Assembly: GCF_004136555.1 (NCBI RefSeq)
Contig: NZ_NOIT01000009.1
Location: 94,247 to 158,246 of the forward strand
Length of the DNA stretch: 64,000 nt
Source of the DNA: Kocuria carniphila
Lineage (GTDB): Bacteria; Actinomycetota; Actinomycetes; Actinomycetales; Micrococcaceae
Direction: 5' to 3'
In this document: piece by piece, positions 51,531 to 58,410 of the stretch
Numbering within the stretch: position 1 is the stretch's first letter
How the letters are laid out: every line of letters begins with the position of its first letter
Made by a program: the position numbers and the translations under genes
The notes under the pieces: generated by a model
Seen by the model: only the letters and a program-made list of their open reading frames with translations
What the model was told of the DNA's origin: nothing
The model's database searches: none

Positions 51531-52553
51531 TCAAGAGTCAGCGCCCTGACACCTCGGGCACCACGCAATCTGCCGCAAGTGTTGGACCGCGGCAGGATCG
51601 CGGGGCTCGGTGATGGACGGGGCGGCGTCGTCGATCTCGCCGCGCTTGAGGCGCGTGCCGCAGCGGCGGCAGGGCTGGTCGTAGTGGCCGTAGGCCCAGA
51701 AGAGCGGGCGCCCGGTCGCGGGGTGGCCCACCGTGGATCGCAAGGGGCGGTCGCGATTCAGGTTGAGTAGTTTGTGCGCCAGCTTCACGATCTCGACGAG
51801 CTTCGCATCCGGAATCGATCCCGCGGGTGCCCAGGGGTTGGTGCGCGTCATGAACAGCACCTCCACCCGGTACACGTTGCCGATGCCCGCGAGGTTGCGC
51901 TGGTCCATCAGGGCCGTGCCGATCGCGCGATCCGGCTGGGCGCGCAACCTGCGCAGCGCCTCGTCCACGTCCCAATCGGGGCCGAGGATGTCCGGACCCA
52001 AATAGCCCACGAGCTCCTGGTCCTCCAGCCGCGTGGGAACCAGCCGCACGTCTTTCACATCGAAACCGATCGCGTCCACGGTCGCCGTGCGCAGGATCGC
52101 GCGGATCGTGTGCGAACCCTGCCCGATCGACACGTCCGCACTCAACGGCGTGCGAGCCTCCGCGCGGGAGCGCACGCTCGCGTAGCGGCGATACGGCTGC
52201 CGCCCGCGCCTTCCGCGAACGGCCGGGGAAGTTCCGGACGACGCCGACGCCGCCCGCTCGCCGCTATCTCGAGACGTCCCGGCCCGCTCGAATACCCGCC
52301 ACGTGCCGTCCATCATCAGGTGCGAGTGCAGGGTGAGTGGCTCGGCACCGGACCTCAGCTCGTCAGCGTTGGGGGCCGCCGACAACCGGATCAAAATGTG
52401 CTTGCCCCGCGGCACCACATCCATCACCGTGCGCCCGGACAGGTCAGTGGTCGCCAACGTGGGCACCCGAAGATCCGAGGATTCCAGCACCTGCCCCTTC
52501 AGCGCCTCGCGGAGCATCTTGCATTGCCGGTAGACGGAATCGCCCTCTGGCAT
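51531..52553 (-). CDS. Fpg/Nei-family DNA glycosylase (Nei2-like)
   Basis: 340 residues. Removes oxidised bases and nicks the abasic site. It starts MPEGDSVYRQCKML with the catalytic Pro2-Glu3, has LTLHSHLMMDGTWRVF, the H2TH region RNLAGIGNVYRVEVLF, and a C-terminal zinc finger CRRCGTRLKRG...WCPRCQ. A poorly conserved, Arg/Ser/Ala-rich insert (about residues 88-145) contains a near-copy of the dispersed word at 52237. Its ATG is six bases after the lhr stop. lhr-nei2 adjacency is also known from mycobacteria. Confidence 0.92.
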   Translation of the reverse strand: MPEGDSVYRQCKMLREALKGQVLESSDLRVPTLATTDLSGRTVMDVVPRGKHILIRLSAAPNADELRSGAEPLTLHSHLMMDGTWRVFERAGTSRDSGERAASASSGTSPAVRGRRGRQPYRRYASVRSRAEARTPLSADVSIGQGSHTIRAILRTATVDAIGFDVKDVRLVPTRLEDQELVGYLGPDILGPDWDVDEALRRLRAQPDRAIGTALMDQRNLAGIGNVYRVEVLFMTRTNPWAPAGSIPDAKLVEIVKLAHKLLNLNRDRPLRSTVGHPATGRPLFWAYGHYDQPCRRCGTRLKRGEIDDAAPSITEPRDPAAVQHLRQIAWCPRCQGADS

Positions 52554-52559
52554 GGGCGA

Positions 52560-55500
52560 TCACCCGCTCAGTGGTGCGCGCATACGAACCCCGCGCGGCG
52601 TTTGGTAGAAGCCTCCGGACAACAGTCCTTCCCGCACGGCAGTCACCATCTCGATCGATGACAGCACGGATTCGCCGTTGACCTTCTCAACCACGAGTGA
52701 GTCCACTGCACGCCGTTGCACGAGACCCGCCACGGCCTCGGCCGCCATGCGCAACTCGCTCTCGGACGCCGTGAACGCGAGCGCGGTCTTGCCTCCACGC
52801 TCCAGGTACAGCACCAGATCGCCGTCCACGAGCACCACGATGGCGCCGGCCTTCCGCCCCGGGCGGTGCTTGGTCGAGGATTCCAGTGCCACCACCTCGG
52901 GCCAGTCCAGCGCGGCGCCGTACGGATTCGCCGGGTCGGTGGCGGCCAGCGCGAGCACCTGCGGTTCGGGGGCGCGCACCGAATCGTCCTCGGAGAAACT
53001 GCGCAAAATATCAACCGTTGCCGGTTGAGTGAACTGCGCGGCCCCCAGTCCTTCGATGAAGTAACCGCGCCGCGCCCGCCCCGCGTCCTCCAACGCCCGC
53101 AGCACCTTGTACACGGTCGCGAACCCGCCCGGCACGTCCTCCACGGCAACCGGTCCGCGCGTGAGAATTCCGTAGCGATCCAGCAGCAGCTCGGCCTGCG
53201 CTTGCGCGCGCACCGTGGCGTTGAGCGGTTCGGGCCGCAGCACGGACCAGCGACCGGCCGTGGTGCGCTCCTCGGAACCGCCCTGGGCTCGCACCACGTG
53301 ACCGCCGGACTCTGCCCCGGAAACGCCCATGCCCGACGTCGTCCCCGGCCGGGACAGCCCGCGCAACCGGGCGGCACCGCGTCGGCCGGCCGCGCGTGAC
53401 CGCGCCGGTCGTTTGGGCGTCTTGTGCGAGGAATGCCCGCCCGCCATCAGCGCGCGCACCGGCGCATACGTGTCATTGGTGATGAGCCCCGCCCACAGCA
53501 AGTTCCACAGCGCGGTCCGCAACTCGGGCATCCCCACAGCCAGCCCCGCCTGGGACAGCGGCTCGATCAGCTGCCACGCGAAATACGCGCCGCCGCCCTG
53601 CAGCACAGCCAGCACTTGTTTCTCCAGCTCGGAATCCAACTCCGACGCCGCAACCTGCAGCTTCTCGACCGGCGGCAAGGACAACTCCGCGGACTCGGCC
53701 AAGTGGAACGCGACCCAGCCGTCCTCGTCACCCAGCGACCCGGCTCCGGAGAACAACACCTCACCGGTGGCCATGAGCTCATCGAGCATTCCGGGGCGGT
53801 AATCCACGACCCGTTGCGCCAGTACGAGCGGCTCCCACGCGGAGGCCGGAATCGGCACTCCCGCGAGCTGATCGATCACGGTCAGCACGCCGTCCAGCCC
53901 GCGCACTTGATGACCCTTGACCGCGTGCTGCCACGCCGGCAGGAACTTGGCGTAAATACTGGGCGCCACGGGTTCCACGTCTTCGCGCAGCGCCGCGAGC
54001 GAGCGGCGTCGTAGGGTGCGCAGCACCTCGATATCGCACCATTCCGAGTCCGACGCCGCCGGGTCGCCACTCGGACGGAACGCGCCTTCGCTGACGCGAC
54101 GCTGTTTGCCCAGGGCCCGCAGCGCGGACTCGACCACGGCCGGACCCAGGCGCAGCGCCGTTGCGGCCTCGGCCACGCTGAACGGGCCGTGCGTGCGAGC
54201 GTAGCGGGAGACCAGGTCGCCCACCGGATCGGCCACCGGTTCCAGGAACGCCAATGGCACACCCATGGGTAGCGGAATCCCCAGGGCATCGCGCATCCGG
54301 GCCGCATCCTCCACCGCGCAGTAGACCTCGGTGCCGCCCACGCGCATGGTGATTGCGCGGTTGGTGGTGACCAGCTGATCCAGCAGGGCCTTCGCGTTGG
54401 ATTCGCTCAGGTGAAGGTCGTCGGTTTCGAGTGAGTCCTGCGGACGCAACCGAAGGGCGGTTTCGGCGGGAGTCATCGGCCCGAGCAGTCGCAGCAGATC
54501 GGCCGCACCTTCCACACCGCGCAACCTGCGATCCGGGGCCAGCCGTTGCAGCTGCGCCACCATCTGCTCGATGACCTCTTGATCGAGCAGTTCCCGCAGC
54601 TCGGCCCGGCCCAACAGTTCGTTGAGCAATGCCGGATCCAGGGACAGCGCGGCGGCCTTGCGCTCGGCCAGCGGGGAATCGCCCTCGTAGAGGAACTGCG
54701 CGACGTACCCGAACAACAGGGTGCGCGCGAAGGGAGAGGGAGTGTCCGTGGTGGTCTCGACCAGGCGCAACTTCCGCCCGGCCAGCTCGCGCTGCAACCG
54801 CAACAGCGCGGGCAGGTCGTAGACGTCCTGCAGGCACTCGCGCACCGTTTCCAGGATCACCGGGAACTGCGGATATTTGCGGGCCACGTCCAACAACTGC
54901 GCCGAACGCTGGCGTTGCTGCCACAGCGGCGTGCGCTTGCCGGGATCGCTGCGGGGCAGCAGCAGAGCGCGGGCGGCGTTCTCCCGGAACCGGGATGCGA
55001 ACAGCGCGGAACCGCCCACTTCCTCGGTCACGGTGTGTTCGAGTTCATCCGGGTCGAAAAGGAAGAGCTCCGCACCGGGAGGTTCCTCGTCCGTGGCAGG
55101 CACGCGCAGCACGATGCCGTCGTCACCGGCCTGGGACGCGGCGTCGAGACCCCAGCGTTCCTCCAGGCGAGCGCCCACGGCCAGGGCCCAGGGCGCGTGC
55201 ACCGGTTTACCGAACGGGCTGTGCAGTACCACGCGCCAGTCGCCCAATTCATCGCGGAAGCGCTCGACCACCAGGGTGCGGTCGTCGGGGATGTGCTCGG
55301 TGGCCAGGCGCTGTTCGTCCAAGTAAGCCAGCAAATTGTCCTGCGCCCACTCGTCCAGACCAGCAGCGGTGAGGCGCTCGCGGGCGGTCTCCTGCGAGGC
55401 CCCACCGATCTCGCGCGTGAAGCTGCCGACGGCGCGCCCCAGTTCCACGGGCCGGCCCAGGCCGTCGCCGTGCCAGAAGGGAAGCTTGCCGGGCACACCC

Positions 55501-57563
55501 GGGGCGGGGGAAACCACCACGCGGTCGTGGGTGATGTCCTCGATCCGCCAGCTGGAGGCGCCCAGGGCGATGATGTCCCCGACACGGGATTCATAGACCA
55601 TTTCCTCGTCGAGCTCGCCCACGCGCTTGGGGTTCTTGCCGTCCTGATCGCCCACCAGGAACACGGGGAACAGGCCGCGGTCGGGAATGGTGCCGCCGGA
55701 GGTCACGGCCAAACGCAGCGCTCCGGGGCGCGCCTGGAGCGTGCCGGTTTCGCGGTCCCACACCACACGGGGTCGCAGGTGGGCGAACTCGTCGGACGGG
55801 TAGCGTCCGGCGAGAAGGTCCAGCACGGCGTCGTACGCGGAGCGCGGCAGGTTTCGGAACGGCGCCGAACGGCGGAGGGTGTCGAACCAGGCCTCCACGT
55901 CCACGTCCTCGGCGGCCGCGGCGGAGATCGTGTGCTGGGCGAGGATGTCCAACGGGTTGGCGGGGATCGCGAGCGGCTCCAGCCGACCGGCCAGCATTTG
56001 CTCCGAGATCACGGCGGCATCGCGGACATCACCTCGGTGTTTGGGGTACATGCGCCCGATCGAAACCTCGCCCACCTGGTGCCCGGCGCGCCCCACGCGC
56101 TGCAGACCCGAGGACGCGGACGGCGGTGACTCCACCTGCACCACCAGATCCACGTGCCCCATGTCGATGCCGAGTTCCAGGGACGAGGTGGCCACCACAC
56201 AACGCAGCCGACCCGTCTTGAGGTCTTCCTCGATCAGGCTGCGCTGGTCCTTGGACACCGAACCGTGGTGCGCGCGGGCCAGCACTGAGGTGGCGCCCTC
56301 GAAACGGTTGTGCTGGCGTGAGATGTCCGCGAACTCGCCGGTGGTGGCGGCGTCTGCGGTCGCAATCGACTCGGTTTCATCAGGATCTTCCGACGCTGAT
56401 GGGGCGTTGTTGACCCGGAACTCGTGGATCTCGTTGAGCCGCGCCGTGAGCTTCTCGGCCAGACCGCGCGAGTTAGCGAACACGATGGTGGAGCGGTGCT
56501 GCTCCACCAGATCCACGATGCGTTCCTCCACGTGGGGCCAGATCGAGGCCGTCGCCTGGTAGTCGGAGGCCTCCAGGTTCGCGTCAATGCTGGCCGAATC
56601 CACCGAGTACGGCGAGGCCGAGGCCCCACCCAGCGCCGTCATATCCGGAATCGGCACGGACACCGTGAGATCCCAGTCCTTCTCGGACGGCGGCCGCACC
56701 ACGGTCACCGGTTGCGAGCCACCCAGGAAACCGGCCACCGTGTCCACCGGTTCCACGGTCGCGGACAGGCCGATGCGCTGGGCCGGTTCCTCTAGCAGAT
56801 CATCGAGCCGCTCCAGGCTCACGGCCAGGTGCGCGCCGCGTTTGGTGCCGGCCACCGCGTGCACCTCGTCGATGATCACGGTTTTCACGTGCCGCAACGT
56901 CTCGCGCGCCTTGGACGTGAGCATCAGGTACAGCGACTCGGGCGTGGTGATCAGGATGTCCGGCGGGTGGGCCAGTAGCGATCGCCGGGTCGCCTGCGGA
57001 GTGTCACCGGAGCGCACGCCCACGGACACGTCCGACGGGGCGACTCCGGCGGCCTTCGCGGCCTGAGTGATGCCGATCAGCGGCGCACGGAGATTGCGCT
57101 CCACATCCACGCCCAGGGCCTTGAGCGGGGAGATGTAGAGCACCGATGTGTGCTCCTCGTCCTTGGCCGACGACGCCGCTCGCTTGGCTTTCTCCCGCAG
57201 GTCCACTTCGGTTCCGGGCAGGGTGTCCTGCACCGGGGCGGGTGAGCTCTCGCCCGTGGTTTGTGCACGGGTATCGGTCTCCCCACCTGCACTGGCCCCG
57301 GACGCGGGCGAGCCGCCCCCGGAAGGTCCGGGAGCGGCGTCGTCGGCATCGGTCGGCCGGGCGATGAGCCGGTCGATGGCCCACAAAAAGGCCGCGAGGG
57401 TCTTACCCGACCCGGTGGGGGCTACCACCAGTGCGTGGCGACCGGCCGCGATGGCCTCCCACGCGCCGCGCTGGGCGGCGGTTGGACCGTCGAATGCGGC
57501 GTCGAACCAGGTGGCCGTCGCCGGGGAGAAGAGCTTCAGGGACGGGTCAAGACCCAAAACCAC
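52560..57563 (-). CDS. lhr: Large ATP-dependent helicase Lhr
   Basis: About 1,667 residues from the GTG at 57563 (frame open to 57596, overlapping the lipoprotein gene). Superfamily 2 DNA repair helicase that moves 3'-5' along ssDNA. Motifs: VVAPTGSGKTLAAFLW (Walker A, near 45), SPLKALGVD, IIDEVHAVAGT (DEVH), LSATVEP, ATSSLELGIDMGHVDLV and QRVGRAGHQ, followed by the winged-helix and long C-terminal Lhr-specific domains. An 80-residue Gly/Ser/Thr-rich insert lies between Walker A and LYISPLKAL, and its two ends coincide with two facing exact copies of the dispersed 13-mer (57332 and 57169). Next to nei2. Confidence 0.94.
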   Translation of the reverse strand: MVLGLDPSLKLFSPATATWFDAAFDGPTAAQRGAWEAIAAGRHALVVAPTGSGKTLAAFLWAIDRLIARPTDADDAAPGPSGGGSPASGASAGGETDTRAQTTGESSPAPVQDTLPGTEVDLREKAKRAASSAKDEEHTSVLYISPLKALGVDVERNLRAPLIGITQAAKAAGVAPSDVSVGVRSGDTPQATRRSLLAHPPDILITTPESLYLMLTSKARETLRHVKTVIIDEVHAVAGTKRGAHLAVSLERLDDLLEEPAQRIGLSATVEPVDTVAGFLGGSQPVTVVRPPSEKDWDLTVSVPIPDMTALGGASASPYSVDSASIDANLEASDYQATASIWPHVEERIVDLVEQHRSTIVFANSRGLAEKLTARLNEIHEFRVNNAPSASEDPDETESIATADAATTGEFADISRQHNRFEGATSVLARAHHGSVSKDQRSLIEEDLKTGRLRCVVATSSLELGIDMGHVDLVVQVESPPSASSGLQRVGRAGHQVGEVSIGRMYPKHRGDVRDAAVISEQMLAGRLEPLAIPANPLDILAQHTISAAAAEDVDVEAWFDTLRRSAPFRNLPRSAYDAVLDLLAGRYPSDEFAHLRPRVVWDRETGTLQARPGALRLAVTSGGTIPDRGLFPVFLVGDQDGKNPKRVGELDEEMVYESRVGDIIALGASSWRIEDITHDRVVVSPAPGVPGKLPFWHGDGLGRPVELGRAVGSFTREIGGASQETARERLTAAGLDEWAQDNLLAYLDEQRLATEHIPDDRTLVVERFRDELGDWRVVLHSPFGKPVHAPWALAVGARLEERWGLDAASQAGDDGIVLRVPATDEEPPGAELFLFDPDELEHTVTEEVGGSALFASRFRENAARALLLPRSDPGKRTPLWQQRQRSAQLLDVARKYPQFPVILETVRECLQDVYDLPALLRLQRELAGRKLRLVETTTDTPSPFARTLLFGYVAQFLYEGDSPLAERKAAALSLDPALLNELLGRAELRELLDQEVIEQMVAQLQRLAPDRRLRGVEGAADLLRLLGPMTPAETALRLRPQDSLETDDLHLSESNAKALLDQLVTTNRAITMRVGGTEVYCAVEDAARMRDALGIPLPMGVPLAFLEPVADPVGDLVSRYARTHGPFSVAEAATALRLGPAVVESALRALGKQRRVSEGAFRPSGDPAASDSEWCDIEVLRTLRRRSLAALREDVEPVAPSIYAKFLPAWQHAVKGHQVRGLDGVLTVIDQLAGVPIPASAWEPLVLAQRVVDYRPGMLDELMATGEVLFSGAGSLGDEDGWVAFHLAESAELSLPPVEKLQVAASELDSELEKQVLAVLQGGGAYFAWQLIEPLSQAGLAVGMPELRTALWNLLWAGLITNDTYAPVRALMAGGHSSHKTPKRPARSRAAGRRGAARLRGLSRPGTTSGMGVSGAESGGHVVRAQGGSEERTTAGRWSVLRPEPLNATVRAQAQAELLLDRYGILTRGPVAVEDVPGGFATVYKVLRALEDAGRARRGYFIEGLGAAQFTQPATVDILRSFSEDDSVRAPEPQVLALAATDPANPYGAALDWPEVVALESSTKHRPGRKAGAIVVLVDGDLVLYLERGGKTALAFTASESELRMAAEAVAGLVQRRAVDSLVVEKVNGESVLSSIEMVTAVREGLLSGGFYQTPRGVRMRAPLSG
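57169..57181 (+). repeat. Dispersed 13-mer, copy 7
   Basis: GACGACGCCGCTC, extended to GCCGACGACGCCGCTCGC. Marks the C-terminal end of the lhr insert (codons for KRAASSAKD). Confidence 0.85.
57332..57344 (-). repeat. Dispersed 13-mer, copy 8
   Basis: GAGCGGCGTCGTC, extended to GAGCGGCGTCGTCGGC, facing copy 7 across 150 bp. Marks the N-terminal end of the lhr insert (codons for TDADDAAPG). Confidence 0.85.
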
Positions 57564-58398
57564 GCACCTGGAGCTGCTCGATCTTGGGGTTGCCACAGGC
57601 CTGGCCCGGGTAGCTCAGGACCAGGGATTCGTAGCTGCCCGGCGGGTAGACGCGGAAGCCGTTGGTCTGCTGCGGGTTGCACAGCTGACCGATCGTGCCC
57701 GGCTGGGTGATCTTCAACGGGGCCGAGGCGGACTGACCGGGCTGCAGGGAGATCGCGGTGCCGGAGGAGGCCCCGTCGCGGGCCGCGGGAGCCCCCACGG
57801 TGCCGCCACTCGGGTCAACGAAGGAGACACCGGGGTAGCCGTGAAGCACGCACGGTTGATTGCCGGTATTGGTGAGGTTCACGGAGGCCAGCACGGAACC
57901 GGCCGCACCCTGATTGGGCGTCACATTGCCGGACAGCTGGGACACGCTGCACGAGCCGGCCTGCGTACCGGGGTTGCTCTGGCCGTCCGTGGCGGGCGGG
58001 GTGAACGGGACGGCCGGCGGCATGCCCAGTTCGGGTGCCGACGCTGTGCGCTCAGGTTCCGGAGCCTCCGGGCCTTCCGGTGCAGCCGCGGTTTCCTCGG
58101 GGGCGGGGGCCGCCGCAACGTCGCCGGAATCCGACGTCTCGGACGCCTCTGCCGCGGACTCGGTGGGCTCGGGGGTTGCAGACTCCGACGGTGATTCAGG
58201 CGCAGACTCCGAGGGCGATGCGGACGGCGTGGCACTCACCGACGCGGACGGAGACTGCGTGGCTGATTGCTCGTCGGCGGTGGTGTCCCCACCACCGCCA
58301 CAAGCGGACAAGAACAACACGGCGGCCAGGCCGGTTGCGATCATGACGGGACGGGTACCGGTGCGGGTGCTCTGGGGGGCGAGCGTGATTCTCCTCAT
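57547..58398 (-). CDS. DUF4232 lipoprotein
   Basis: 283 residues. Lipoprotein signal with a lipobox LSAC (Cys33) after an AAVLFL core, then about 110 residues of Ser/Pro/Glu/Ala-rich linker, then a DUF4232 domain (SCSVSQLSGNVTPNQGAAGS, NTGNQPCVLHGYPGVSFVD, APLKITQPG, CGNPKIEQLQV) with four cysteines. Extracellular, membrane-anchored, function unknown. It begins 12 bp after the dehydrogenase stop without a clear ribosome site, and its 3' end overlaps the lhr start by 17 bp. Confidence 0.85.
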   Translation of the reverse strand: MRRITLAPQSTRTGTRPVMIATGLAAVLFLSACGGGGDTTADEQSATQSPSASVSATPSASPSESAPESPSESATPEPTESAAEASETSDSGDVAAAPAPEETAAAPEGPEAPEPERTASAPELGMPPAVPFTPPATDGQSNPGTQAGSCSVSQLSGNVTPNQGAAGSVLASVNLTNTGNQPCVLHGYPGVSFVDPSGGTVGAPAARDGASSGTAISLQPGQSASAPLKITQPGTIGQLCNPQQTNGFRVYPPGSYESLVLSYPGQACGNPKIEQLQVRGFGS

Positions 58399-58410
58399 AG
58401 CAACAGTGTG

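Noticed and set aside
54546..56129. Long forward frame (527 codons) opposite lhr
   Set aside because: Antisense shadow typical of high-GC genes; the minus strand encodes well-conserved helicase motifs.
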